A DNA stretch of 64,000 bases, taken from the NCBI GenBank assembly GCA_009746045.1, contig RPFO01000104.1:6458501-6522500 (forward strand). Reading direction: 5' to 3'. Positions within the stretch are counted from its first letter, which is position 1; every line of letters starts with the position of its first letter. Below the pieces are notes generated by a model, which saw only the letters and a list, made by a program, of their open reading frames with translations, searched no databases and was not told where the DNA came from. Positions 32,283 to 42,506 of this stretch are shown in pieces. Source of the DNA: Mesostigma viride (taxonomy: Eukaryota; Streptophyta; Mesostigmatophyceae; Mesostigmatales; Mesostigmataceae). Made by a program: the position numbers and the translations under genes.

Positions 32283-32288
32283 CAATAA
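32283..32288 (+). terminator. AATAAA poly(A) signal after the 151-aa gene
   Basis: AATAAA about 95 bp after the stop codon, before the right-end subterminal repeats. Confidence 0.45.
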
Positions 32289-32473
32289 AATTATGGGGGT
32301 GGGTATACCCACCATTTGATGGTTGAAAGTACTACTAGCTTCGTCGATTAACTCTTCTCAACATGGTCCTCTAGTCGACTAGGAATGTACCAATCCATCA
32401 GGGTATCGAGAAACTTGTTATGCCGAAACACTCCGGTCGAAAATTTCGTGCCACCTGCAGGCAATCAAAAAGC

Positions 32474-32600
32474 GCACGCGGACCGACGGGAAAGAGTAGT
32501 TAGTTACGAAATTAAAAAAACGACAAAAAGTGTCACACGCGGCCCGGCGGGAAAAAGTAGTTTGTTACGAAGTTAAAAAAACGACGAAAAGTGTCACACT
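32474..32600 (+). repeat. Subterminal tandem repeat at the right end, about 61 bp, two copies
   Basis: Two copies of GACCGACGGGAAAGAGTAGT... / GGCCCGGCGGGAAAAAGTAGT..., each ending GAC(A/G)AAAAGTGTCACAC. The AGTGTCACAC end is also the sequence next to both terminal repeats. Repeated subterminal motifs are common transposase-binding sites. Confidence 0.75.
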
Positions 32601-32603
32601 TTT

Positions 32604-32628
32604 CGGAACATTCGAAGTGGGCCCGGCC
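32604..32628 (-). repeat. Giant element, right terminal inverted repeat
   Basis: Perfect 25-bp inverted copy of 6,955-6,979, followed by the TTCC duplication at 32,629-32,632. Confidence 0.9.
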
Positions 32629-32632
32629 TTCC

Positions 32633-33850
32633 TGCAAGGGTGGGAATGTAAACGACCCTTGCTCTAGGTGCACCAGGGCACCGGCACCACCATGCTGTCT
32701 CAGGTTCAACCCGCCTAAGGGGGGGATCCTGGGACGGGGGGGAAGATCATCATAGCTATACAAAAGCTAGAGCGTGGCATCTCAGCAGAGAGCAGCTCTC
32801 TGCATGGGCACAGCATAACTAAATAAAACTAGGCATCATATGTCTGGAGGGTGGCACATCATCTATAGGCACACATGTACATGATTAAATAAAGCGCGTG
32901 GCTTAGCTAGGATAGTGCATGCCTCTAGGAGGCGTACATGTACATGGCCACGGTCTATCTATTCTACACTACTACTGCTGTATTCCCCTACTAAGCTGGG
33001 GCGTCTGGAGTCGCTGGGGCCGCGGGGGTCGCCTGCCAGGGCTTGTGGCCGACGTAGATGGCCGCCCCCTTCCAGTACACCGGCTGCCCCGCCTTGGTCT
33101 GCCGGAGCTGGAGGTACGGGTCGGCCATAGCTCCCGTCGCCGTTGTTGCTGCGCCAGGGTCAAGTCGTCATCAAGGGTGAAGAGAGTCTTCTCGAGCCGC
33201 TTGCGGCGCGGGCTGAGAAAAGAAATCTTGTCCGCCGGGGTCTTAAAGGTGAGAAGGAGCGGGGGCGGCCCTGCCTTACCCCGCGCGCGGGGAAGGCGGT
33301 GGGCGACCAGTTCGATCTCACCGTTAAGGCCCATGCGACCAAGGATTTCTCTCTCAAACGCACGCATAAGCTTCTCGGAATTCTCACCTTCCTCCATGGT
33401 GAGGTTCTTGACAATGACGTTGAGGCTGCGCTTGGCGAGCTCGGCCTCCTCGCGGAGGTCAAGCGTCTGCCGTTGGAGCTGGGCTGCGACGGCGGAGCCG
33501 GGTCAGTGGAGGTGGTATGTTGCTTAAGCATGTCCGCCCAGGTGGTGATGGGAGCCGGGAGCATCGCCGGCCAGGCCAGCCGGGGCTGGCTTGGCGGCAA
33601 TGTCCTTCACCGCCTGGGCGGTGAGGCCTGCGGTGTTCTGCAGAACCTCGATAGCGATGGCGTTGTCGAAGACGCTGGTCGATGTCACGGAGCTGGGCGG
33701 TGATGGCGAGGAGGTGGAGGTGGTGGCGGTGGAGGAGGCGAGGAGGGTGGAGGTGGCGGTGGAGATGGTGGAGGTGGCGGTGGAGAGGAGGGGGAGCTCG
33801 GCAGCCAGCGTGCTGCCCATGACCGCCACATCATATTGTAACATATGGCT
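32633..33850 (-). mobile_element. LINE-like repeat R1, right piece, with ORF1-like remnant
   Basis: Continues the copy interrupted at 6,954. On the minus strand an ORF1-like protein runs from about 33,844 to 33,020 in broken frames: TAQAVKDIAAKPAPAG, then a coiled-coil/RRM-like part (MEEGENSEKLMRAFEREIL ... HRLPRARGKAGPPPLLLTFK ... FTLDDDLTLAQQQRRRELWP) and a QPVYWKGAAIYVGHKPW end. The R-x-x-RGK-x-G-P-x-x-LLTFK block and the LDDDLT..QQ-x-RR-x-ELWP block are like those of L1-type ORF1 nucleic-acid chaperones. A C3 run near 33,118 seems one base short. No reverse transcriptase is present here, so the copy is truncated. Confidence 0.65.
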
Positions 33851-33894
33851 CCGTTATTAGGAGTACATGTAGCACATATCCCTGAGACGGAATG

Positions 33895-34065
33895 GGCATA
33901 TCAAGGAGACAACCAGCCAGGCCTGCAGGCCAGAAATCGGGAGAATCCGGACCATGCATGGTAGCTCGAGCCTGGGCACGTTATCTTGTCCGCGTCAGTG
34001 TTCGAGTCGTTCAGGATGATGAATATGAATGGTGACTATGGAAATGTGTAGCCTTGTGCATTCAA
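33895..34065. repeat. Repeat R2, left arm (split by the hAT element)
   Basis: Contains AATCGGGAGAATCCGGACCATG, GGTAGCTCGAGCCTG and TCGAGTCGTTCAGGATGATG. The same words occur at 48,885-49,010, 50,940-51,090 and, inverted, 35,935-36,095. The piece resumes at 35,397 beyond the hAT insertion. Confidence 0.8.
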
Positions 34066-34073
34066 ATTATGGC

Positions 34074-35388
34074 CCAGGTTGGCAAATACGTGCGTATTGT
34101 CAAAATAAATACGGCAATACGCGTTTTTTTGGCCCCGACGTACTATACGCGTATTTTGTCAGGAATACGTGATTTGGACTTAGAAATTTTTTAGGTTCGA
34201 GCTGGGGCAGCGCTTGGCGCCAGGCCAACCGGACCGTGGCGCGGCGCCTACCTTTACCAAGATTTTCTACTACGAACTAGGCAGCTTTTCGCAAGTCCAG
34301 TAATGACTTGGCAGTTGGCAAGCTAGCTGAAGCCTGAAATTACACGGAGTGAGTGCCAGCACGATGAAAATGCCAGCTGTGCTAGGAACGTGGTACTTGT
34401 AACACAGCCTGTATCATTAATATTGCATGGCGGTGTGCCATTGGATTTTGTCGCCAAGGGCAATCGCGTTTTTGCAGCCATGCCAGAAAAAGGGCCAGAG
34501 CATAATCTTGTAACGAAAAGAACCAGTTGTCTTGGTGAAGGATGCTCTGGGGGAAACGGTTTCGCAGCTGAAGTTTAGCTGCTCATTTTGCGGCCACAAT
34601 TTTACCAGTGGCGATGGCAAGCAGATTAGTGCGACCCGGATGCACGCACATTTTGCGGGCATCGCAGGGCAGGGCATAGATGCTTGCCCTGACGCAAAGA
34701 GTGGGGAGAAACGGAGGTTAGAATTCCAGGGGTTGTTGAGCAAGAAGGCCGGGCTGAAGGCGAGGAAGCAGCAGCACATTAGCTTCAGGACAATGGCGGA
34801 GAGCGGCCACGGCCTTGCTTCGGCCGGGGTCGGCAGGTGCAGGAGATCCTCGCCATGCATGCAGCAGACAATCACGAGGTTTGTGAGCCCCATAAACGAA
34901 GAGGAATGCCATCTCCTGGTGGTGAATTTCTTTGTTGAGAATGCTATTTCCTTTCACGCGGCTCAGAGCCGCTCTTTCAAGGCGATGATTGCCGGTCTTA
35001 GTCAGTACAAAGGGCTGATCACTGCTCCCGGACTTGGCATGCACAATAAATCCTTGCAAGGAATGTGCACATGCAGTAATGGGTAAATTATGGTGGCAGG
35101 TTGGTAGGGAATAAGTGCAAGGAATGTGCACATATTGCATTAAAAATTTATGGCAGGCTCAGGTGGGGAATAAGTGCAAGGAATGGTGCAGATTAAATTA
35201 TGCCTTCCACCATAATTTACTGATCTCCATGCATAACTATGCCCCCTAAGGCCTAAACCCTAAAGGCCCATTCATAACTATGCTGCACACTGCCACGTAT
35301 TCTGGTGACGTATTCTGCCATGCTCCACGTATAATACTCGTATTTTGAGGCCGACGTATTTGACGTACCGACGTATTGGCCAACCTGG
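34074..35388 (+). mobile_element. Deleted hAT transposon, 1.3 kb, with 8-bp target duplication
   Basis: ATTATGGC stands at 34,066-34,073 and 35,389-35,396. The ends match as inverted repeats: CCAGGTTGGCAAATACG and, reversed from the right, CCAGGTTGGCCAATACG. An 8-bp duplication is diagnostic of hAT elements. The inverted R2 copy at 35,930-35,960 (AAGCCAGCCATTATTTCAAT reversed) shows the empty site. Only the N-terminal third of a transposase remains, so it is non-autonomous. Confidence 0.9.
34532..35086 (+). CDS. hAT transposase N-terminal fragment with BED-type zinc finger
   Basis: 184 aa. A BED-like finger, FSCSFCGHNF ... ATRMHAHFAGI ... C, is followed by a basic linker and by FFVENAISFHAAQSRSFKAMI, the N-terminal motif found in hAT transposases just before the catalytic domain. 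The first catalytic Asp region, insertion domain and C-terminal dimerisation domain are absent; the frame ends at 35,086 and non-coding sequence runs to the right end. Truncation by internal deletion makes this copy inactive. Confidence 0.75.
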   Translation: MVKDALGETVSQLKFSCSFCGHNFTSGDGKQISATRMHAHFAGIAGQGIDACPDAKSGEKRRLEFQGLLSKKAGLKARKQQHISFRTMAESGHGLASAGVGRCRRSSPCMQQTITRFVSPINEEECHLLVVNFFVENAISFHAAQSRSFKAMIAGLSQYKGLITAPGLGMHNKSLQGMCTCSNG

Positions 35389-35396
35389 ATTATGGC

Positions 35397-36100
35397 TGGC
35401 TTACGTGTAGAGCGACTAGATGACCTAGACGGTGGGGCCGGAAACAGCTTGCTTGATCAGGGCGTGTGTTTCGAGCCTAACTGGCCGGGAGTGTCTATAG
35501 GGGTGAGCACCAAAGGAAGGGGCATATGGCTTTATAATACATTCTTCATGTCAATCATTCTGTCATCAATGGCTACTTCCATGCACTGAGGGTAGGGTAC
35601 GTGTAAACTACTCCTGCTCTGGGTGCACAGAGTGCACCTGCACACCACTATGTATGAATTCCATGGCACCTAGGGCGCGGACATACTGGGAGGGAAGATC
35701 ATCATGGCTATACATTGGCTAGGGCATGGCTAGTCTCAGCAGAGAGTGACTCTCTGCATATGCATTTGCCGGTATTTCCTCGTAAATGGTAGGAGAGCGA
35801 TCGCAGCAACGGTGCTCACCACTAGACGCTCCCCGGCGGCCACTTAGGCTCGAAACACACGCCCTGATCAAGCAAGCTGTATCCGGCCCCGCCGCCTTGG
35901 TCATCTCGTCATGCACTCTACCCGTAAGCCAGCCATTATTTCAATGCACAAGGCTACACATTTCCATCACCATTCATATTCATCATCCTGAACGACTCGA
36001 ACACGTACGCGGACAAGATAACGGCAGGCTCGAGCTACCATGGTCCGGATTCTTCCGATTTCCAGTGGCCTGCGCTGGTTATCTCCTTGATAGGTGAGCT
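35397..36100. repeat. R2 foldback: right arm plus inverted copy
   Basis: 35,397-35,520 completes the R2 copy begun at 33,895, and 35,760-36,095 is its inverted copy; CGAAACACACGCCCTGATCAAGC (35,850s) mirrors GCTTGATCAGGGCGTGTGTTT (35,450s). The middle, 35,520-35,760, is R1-type sequence (GGGCATATGGCTTTATAATACATTC). Together the arms could form a long hairpin. Confidence 0.75.
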
Positions 36101-37384
36101 TGGCTAAATTCTTCATGCATCATCCGTGGGGAGTCCCATGATAGGCAGAGCTTGGCTTCATCCATGCATGGGAGGGGGCCTTATGGGCGCACATGCGCGT
36201 CAGGCGTGTGCCACGTGCTAGGCTAAGCCTGAGTAATCTACACTACTACTGTATACATTCCCTACTAGGGCTGAGGTTGCTGGCCGGGGTGCCCGGGCAG
36301 GGGGCGCCTAGCTGCCAAGCTAGGCTTGTGGTCGACGTGGATGACCGCCCCCGTCTCCAGTATACCAGTTGGTTTCCCCCCTGCGCTCTGCCTGAGCTGG
36401 AGATAGGTCGGCCATAGCTCCCGTCTGCTATTGGCCACCATGCATGATGGCAGATCTCAAGGTGCTCCGGAGGGTACTAAAGGATGCCGACAAGATGTCA
36501 GCAGAGGAGCAGGCCGCTATGACGCACCACGGGACGAATTCCTGGTAGACTGTCTTCAACGCCAGGGGCAGTCGACAGCAGTTACACGCCATTCCGCCCG
36601 GCCCAGGTACGTGACTTTTCTGACAGTGGTCCTACGCGGTATCCGCGCTGCCAAGTACCGCCTGGCTGCCCGCACTGACCCTCCCCTCCTCAGCCGGGCC
36701 TCCGCGCCGACAGCTTCCTGTCCACCCCCAAGCACCGACAGTACGTGCAGTCGCCGCCAGGCAGATCGATGCTCCGCCGCAACAGGGACTCGACCGCCAA
36801 GCCTCGCCCTGTGCACAAGCGGATCTGCGGGTCGCCTACGAGCAAGCTGAGAAGGCCGATGCATGCTCAGCAGATGGTCAAGGACCTGCGCACCTGGCAG
36901 CAGAAGAATGATCGACGGCAAGCGGGGGCCTGGTTCTGGTACAAGCGCCTCGGACACCCGAACGCCGGGCCTCGGCCGACCCCACCCGGCCACGATGTAT
37001 CCGTAGCCCCGGCCAAGCGGCCAATGATCTTGTAATGTCTGCACCTTGGCAGCGGCCACTGCAGAGGTCTCAGTTGGGGACCGGACCGGGCTGCGCGCCC
37101 GCCGGCCCGGCCCTGCTACCGCCGGCCGCCGGCCGCCGCCGCCCGCCAGGCCGGGCCGCCCTGCGTGGCAGGCGGCCGGCAGCCGGTCCCCCGGCCCCGT
37201 CCGGGTCAGCGGCGGCCTGCTCGGCGACCCGTCAGACATGCCTCCTTTCACCTCCTGCGAGGTCACGGAGGCGGTCCATGCAGCGCCTGCAGTTACGATG
37301 CAGCCAGTACAGGCTCTGGGGGCCGGTCAGTGTCTGGAAGCGGTGATGTTAAACTCGCCGCACTGAGTTTGAGGACACTGCAGA
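36101..37384. other. R1 fragment then GC-rich sequence, no gene recognised
   Basis: 36,110-36,425 contains the 3' part of an R1 ORF1-like copy on the minus strand (AGCTCCGTC..TACTGGA equivalents of the PVYW end, damaged). 36,430-37,380 is GC-rich with many short overlapping frames and no splice-coherent reading. Confidence 0.45.
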
Positions 37385-37526
37385 CCCGGGCCCCCCTGTA
37401 TTCACTGAACCAGTGTATCTGTCTAGATATTGAATAGCATTTGGTAGGTCTGAGTAGCTCAAAAAATCTTTTGATTTATGTGCTTTCAGGAAAGTATATA
37501 CATGACTATGAAAAAAATGTTGTTTC
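37385..37526 (+). repeat. Repeat R3 fragment
   Basis: GACCCGGGCCCCCCTGTATTC...GGTCTGAGTAGCTCAAAAAA...GGAAAGTATATACATGAC matches 44,043-44,165, which lies near the right end of the TTAA element at 42.5-44.2 kb. It is therefore a broken piece of that family. Confidence 0.8.
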
Positions 37527-37530
37527 TTAA

Positions 37531-39249
37531 CTCGTCGTCTGTCCCACTACCTCTGGAGAGGACTGAGTTTTTCTCAGTCCTCTCCTGAGGACCGAGTTTT
37601 GAGGTTCTGTACAAAATTCGCCCCGGTCAGAATGTTCGACAAAAAAATTCTCTCAAAATTTATTCAAATACTACGTGAAAAGATCTTTCGTGGACATATT
37701 TTTGGGATTTTTTTGGATTTGGTATGAGCGGCTAAATGTACGGTCAAAGTACAGGTGGTAAGGGTGCTTTTCCACGTGAAACGTGAGTTCCGGAAATGCA
37801 CGACCTAGCCATGGCGGCTCGCGCCCATGCATGCAGTTTACGTTTGCGGACGAGTTAGCTGTCCAAACTCAGGAAATAGATTTTATATGTCATATAGATG
37901 ATAAAGCCTAATTTTTAGCTCGCGGGGATGCGATTTACCCGGTGTCGGCACTGTTCTTGCTGGAAAATACTGCGATAAGGCAGGTCGACGGAATTGATGA
38001 CTGCGCTTGCTTTCCGGCGCAATTTCAATGGCTGATAGGTTTGTTTCTACATTTTAACATGTATTGTATTAGAATAAATTGAGTGACAGTATAGATTTGA
38101 TGATTTCGACCACTCTGTCACGTCATGGTCTATGTGCCGCAAAGTGCCACTTTTGCGGGCACCGCCTGGGCCAAGGTAACGCCAGCCGTGCCAGGTAAAG
38201 TCGGATTATCGTTGCCTCTTCGTTTCTTGATGTTCTTACATAAGTTTAAGCTTGCCAGGCGTTGTCAGGTTCAAGTCTTGATGCTCTTTCTTGACCGTTG
38301 CCTGCCCCTCTCTAAAACCCCCTTTTCAGATGATGTTAGCAGGCATTTGCCTTAACCCAGTGTAGTTGTGCAGGGTTTTAGGAGCTGTGCAGGTTCAAAC
38401 ACCTTCATAGATGTTAGTTATTCTTTTGCTACGTTCATACTGCATGATTGTGTGGCCACGGGCTGCGTCAAGGGTGCTTTCAAGCTTATACGGGTGAGTG
38501 AAAAGTCTTGGTGACAAACCACTGCCATCATGTGCCAGCAACTATGTTGGCCACATCATGGCAAGGCAAAACAGTTATAGCCATATCTATTGTTGTTAGA
38601 AACAATGGAAAGATGCTAACCTACCCATTATATTGGTGGTTGACACTTATAACATAACCCTTTGTTGGTAGGTATCCAAGCCCATTCCCTACGTGCATGC
38701 ATAGGCTCTCACTACATGATAAGGTATGATACAACTGCAGTATGATGATGCAAGTGTGTTGTCCTGTTACGCTTGAAGGGAAATGAGGTGATTGGGATGG
38801 TTGGTGGCCACGGTGGTGTGTAGTATGACCGCACTTACATGCTAGCAAAGTTAGCAAAAGCCCCATTCCTCTCCTGAGGACTGAGAGTTTTTTCATTGTT
38901 TCAGGCAGTGGCAGTGGCCGAATTGAGCCCAGTTTTTTGCCACGTTTCAAGAACTATATTGTTTACCTGCCTATATTTTTCTAACGTGCACCACGATTTG
39001 ATTAAATTTTCCCCACTCGCTCTTATCCCGAAAAATGCAAATTCGCCGAGGGTGTCATATGTCCGAGTAATTTCCAGGTGTTTGGGTCAAGTTTTCACTA
39101 ACGCAGCATTTTTTCCAGCAAAATGACATCAAATACACCCTCGATCCACATCAAAACATTTGGGATGGACCCCCCACCTAGTCGCTACACGCGGTTGAAA
39201 AAGGTCAACTCAGTCCTCTTTTGAGGACTGAGTTGGGACAGACGACGAG
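37531..39249. mobile_element. TTAA-flanked element, 1.72 kb
   Basis: TTAA at 37,527-37,530 and 39,250-39,253. The ends are inverted copies of CTCGTCGTCTGTCCCA, followed on both sides by CTCAGTCCTC..GAGGACTGAG hairpins. No transposase frame. A GGCGCAATTTCAATGGCTGATAGG-like block near 38,015 is similar to one at 42,788 in the next TTAA element, so the two may be related. Confidence 0.8.
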
Positions 39250-39253
39250 TTAA

Positions 39254-39860
39254 ATGCCGCCGAGAAGCTCTTGGGGACTTCCTACACGCTGGACAACGAC
39301 TTGACCCTGGGACAGCAACAGCGGCGACACTACCGGCTATGGCCGACCTACCTCCAGCTCCGGCAGAGCACAGGGGGGAAACCAGTATACTGGATCGAGG
39401 GCCCCGGGGCGGTCATCCACGTCGACCACAAGCCCTGGCAGGCCTGCGCCCCCTGCGCCACCCCAGCAACCTCAGTCTAGGGAATGTATTTATAACAGTA
39501 GTGTACGTAGACTGAAGTCAGGCTTAGCCTAGCTAGGTAGCACGTGGCACCGGCATGCGCCTACGTGCATGTGCGCCCCTAATGGCCCCCCCCATGATGG
39601 ATGATGCCTTCAATTTAGCCAAGCTAGTGCCTATGTCATGGGACTCCCCATGGATGATGCATTAAGAATTTAGCCAAGCTCTGCCTATATGCAGACTAGC
39701 CATGCCCTAGCCGTTGCATAGCCGATGATGCATGATGATCTTCCCCCCTATGCCCGCGCCCTAGGTGCTGGAATACATAGTGGTGTGCAGGTGAACTCTG
39801 TGCACCCAGAGCAAGCGTAGTTTACACCCTACCCTTGCAGGAAGTAGCCAATTATTAATC
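39254..39860 (+). mobile_element. R1 (LINE-like) fragment, plus orientation, ORF1 C-terminus
   Basis: 39,254-39,480 encodes EKLLGTSYTLDNDLTLGQQQ...LWPTYLQLRQSTGGKPVYW...GAVIHVDHKPWQ and then stops: the C-terminal half of the ORF1-like protein. R1 3' sequence follows to about 39,860 (GATGATCTTCCCCCC, GTGCACCCAGAGCA). It is back to back with the next R1 copy. Confidence 0.65.
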
Positions 39861-42200
39861 TATCAATTAAATAACTAATTAATTAGGAACATAACTCCGT
39901 TGGGAGTATATGTATATGTAGCACATATCCCGGAGAAGGGGCATATGGCTTTTAATACATTCTGGGCTACTTCAGTGCAAGGGTGGGGATGTAAACGACA
40001 CTTGCTCTAGATGCACCAAGGGCACCTGCACCACCATGTTCGCAGCAGACCTACTAGGGTTCTGGCATGGGGTGGAAGATCATCATGCCGGGCTACAGTA
40101 TAGATACAAGAGCTAGGGCATGGCTTCTCAACACAGAGTGACTCTCTGCATGCATAGGCAGAGCGTGGCTAAATTCCTAATGCAACATCCATGGGCCGGG
40201 GTCCCATATAGGCAGAGCTTGGTTAAATTCTTAAGGCGTCATCCATGGGGGGCCATTATGGGCGCACATGCGCGTAGTAGACCACGTGCTAGGCTACTGC
40301 CTGACTAATCTACACTGCTGTTATATATTCCCTAGACTGAGGTTGCTGGGCACCTGGCAGGAGGTGCCTAGCTGCCAGGGCTTGTGGTCAACGTGGATGA
40401 CCGCCCCCCTCCAGTATACTGGTTTCCCCCCTGCGCTCTGCCGGAGCTGAAGGTAGTTCGGCCATAGCTCGCGTCGCCGGTGTTGCTGGGCCAGGGTCAA
40501 GTCGTCGTCCAGCGTGTAGCGAGTCCTCGAGAGCTTCTTACGGCATTAAAGGAACGCCAGCTCGTCCGCCATGTACTTAAAGGTGAGGAGCACGGGTGCC
40601 GGGCCAGCCTTCCCCCGCGCGCGGGGGAGGCGGACAGCCAACATCCGCAGCCAACCAGTGAGTTGCATGGGGGCAAAAATTTCGCACCTAAACGCCATGA
40701 GAAGCGTCTCCGAGGTCTCATCTACCGGCTGGTCGAAGTGTTTGACGATGACATTGTGGCTGCGCTTGTCCAGCTCGGCCTCCTCACGAAGGTCGAGTGC
40801 TTGTTGCTTGAGTTGTGCCGCGATGGTGGAGGTGGTGGAGGTCACTGGTGTGGTGCTTTTAAGCAATGCCGCCCATGCAGATCGATCTGGCCGTCAGTGG
40901 AAGGAGCATCGCTGGCCGGGCCAGCAGATGCCGGCTGGGCAGCGATGTCCTTCACCGCGCCTGGGCGGTGAGGCCTGCCGGGTGTCTTGCAGTCACTCAA
41001 TGGCGATGGCGTTGGCGTGGATGCGCTTGTCGATGTCGAGGATCTGCGTATGGGCCTTGATGTTGGCAGTGGAGGCGGAGGTGGCAGTGGAAAGGTGAGG
41101 GAGCTCAGTAGCCAGCGTGCCCCCCATGGCTGCCACGTCTGCAGCGAGGGGGGTCACGTGCTGCTGGAGGGCTTCCGTAAGGATGGAACGAAGTGTGGGT
41201 GCTGAGAGGGATGGAGCCCAGCCAGATCTCGCCATCAGAGCGCATGGCGGAATTAAGGGAGTTGAGAAGCTAGAGTTGGGGGCGGGCTTGCCCGAATTCA
41301 GAAAGTCGCGGCGCATGTTGGTGCCAGATGCGGCGCATGTGAGTGCTTGTTGCTTGAGTTGTGCCGTGATGGTGGAGGTGGTGGAGGTGCCGGTGTGATG
41401 CAAGTCCGCCCAGGTGGAGGGAGCATCGCCGGCCGGGCCAGCAGGCGCCGGCTGGGCGGCGATGTCCTTCACCGCCTGGGCGGTGAGGCCTGCGGTGTCA
41501 TGCAAGCTCTCAAGGGCAGTGGCGGTGGCTTGAAGGCGTTGGTCGACGTCGAGGAGCTGGGCTTTGATGTCGGCAGTGGAGGCTGGAGGCGGCGGCGGTG
41601 GAAATGTGAGGAAGTTCAGCAGTCAGCGTGCCACCCATTGCTGCGACGTCGGCAGCAAGGGGAGTCACGTGCTGCTGGAAGGCTTCCGTGAGGATGGAAT
41701 TGAGGGTGGGGGCGGAGATGGATGGAGCCCAGATCTCGCCGTCAGAGCGCTGGAGAAGGGAGTTGAGGATCGCATGCTGGAGGACGGGGCGGGGGGAGCC
41801 GAAAACCATGCTGACCTTGTGCCAGCGACGGCCGTCGGTGACGAGGAGGCGTCCGGTGGCGTGGAGATGGAGGCACAGGTCGTAAAGCGAGGCGTAGTCC
41901 CCGTAGAAGATGCAGTCCAGAGCATCGGACGGAGACATGTTGGTCCAGTCGTGATCATCGACCTGGAAAGGTTGGAGCCGAAAGCGCGGTTCCGAGGGGC
42001 GTGACCCTCCTGTTTTGTCGGCTGAGCGGGTGCGTTTCGGGTTGAAGGCGATGCTGATGGCGAGGCATTGAGCCCGGGAGGTTGCGGGGCGACCACCAGT
42101 GCACGACTAGTGTCACCGCTGCCTGCCGGGGCGGGCGAAGCTGCAGCTAGCCTCAGCTGCCGCATTGTTATGGGCGAGCGCATCCGCTAAACTGCGTTGC
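39861..42200 (-). mobile_element. LINE-like repeat R1, longest copy, showing the empty target site
   Basis: On the minus strand: ORF1-like protein from 42,183 down to about 40,380, 3' untranslated sequence, then the AATTAATTAA tail near 39,870. At 39,965-39,990 the sequence reads GGGCTACTTCAGTGCAAGGG without interruption, the site occupied by the giant element in the other copy. No reverse transcriptase ORF is present. Confidence 0.7.
40380..42183 (-). CDS. ORF1-like protein of R1, frame-broken and internally duplicated
   Basis: Pieces in order: MRSPITMRQLRLAAASPAPAG (42,183); NMSPSDALDCIFYGDYASLY... VTDGRRWHKVSMVFGSPRP (41,940-41,760); SAPTLNSILTEAFQQHVTPL (41,720); the same module again at 41,230-41,120 after TAQAVKDIAAQPAPAGPAGD (41,490); then LKQQALDLREEAELDKRSHN, RLPRARGKAGPAPVLLTFKY and the LDDDLTLAQQ end (40,830-40,480). 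The module GTNMRR... to AMGGTL occurs twice, so a segment was duplicated. The shift near 41,978 fits one missing T. L1-like ORF1 proteins are RNA-binding chaperones; a role beyond that is not inferable. Confidence 0.6.
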
Positions 42201-42506
42201 GTCGAAGGGCGTTTGCTCGTCATATATCGCGTAATAGATTCGGAAAATTATATCAGCATGTGCGTCTTAGAAAGACGAAGCGATAGTGATATTCATGGCT
42301 AGATTCGGTGCTCAAACGTGAAAGTTATGAGCTCCGCCGTCAGCCATGGCTACCTCGTGGCTCGTGGCGTGAAACGTCCACCCATCCATCCAGGAATATG
42401 TGCTACATGATCTTCCAACGGAGGCATGTTATAATTTAATTTTAATTTATTGCAATATATCACGTTCTATGAAAAAAAACAAAACACGGGTTACTTTAAT
42501 TTTTAA

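Larger units (their letters stand above)
6955..32628. mobile_element. Giant 25.7-kb terminal-inverted-repeat DNA transposon with divergent genes
   Basis: Bounded by 25-bp perfect inverted repeats starting GGCCGGGCCCACTTCG and flanked by TTCC duplications. It splits repeat R1, whose unsplit copies at 39.9 kb and 60.8 kb show the empty site. Cargo: a leftward multi-exon gene (7.2-19.1 kb), a rightward transposase-like gene (25.7-31.1 kb) and a rightward 151-aa gene (31.7-32.2 kb). A repeat-rich centre separates them. Two TTAA-flanked elements are nested in introns. I recognise no DNA polymerase B, capsid or tyrosine recombinase, so it does not fit Polinton, Crypton or Starship. A 4-bp duplication occurs in a few cut-and-paste superfamilies such as Sola; membership is untested. 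Confidence 0.88.

Noticed and set aside
6955-32628. Giant element as a Polinton/virophage-like element or fungal-type Starship
   Set aside because: No protein-primed DNA polymerase, capsid, ATPase or tyrosine-recombinase motif was seen, and the target duplication is 4 bp, not about 6.
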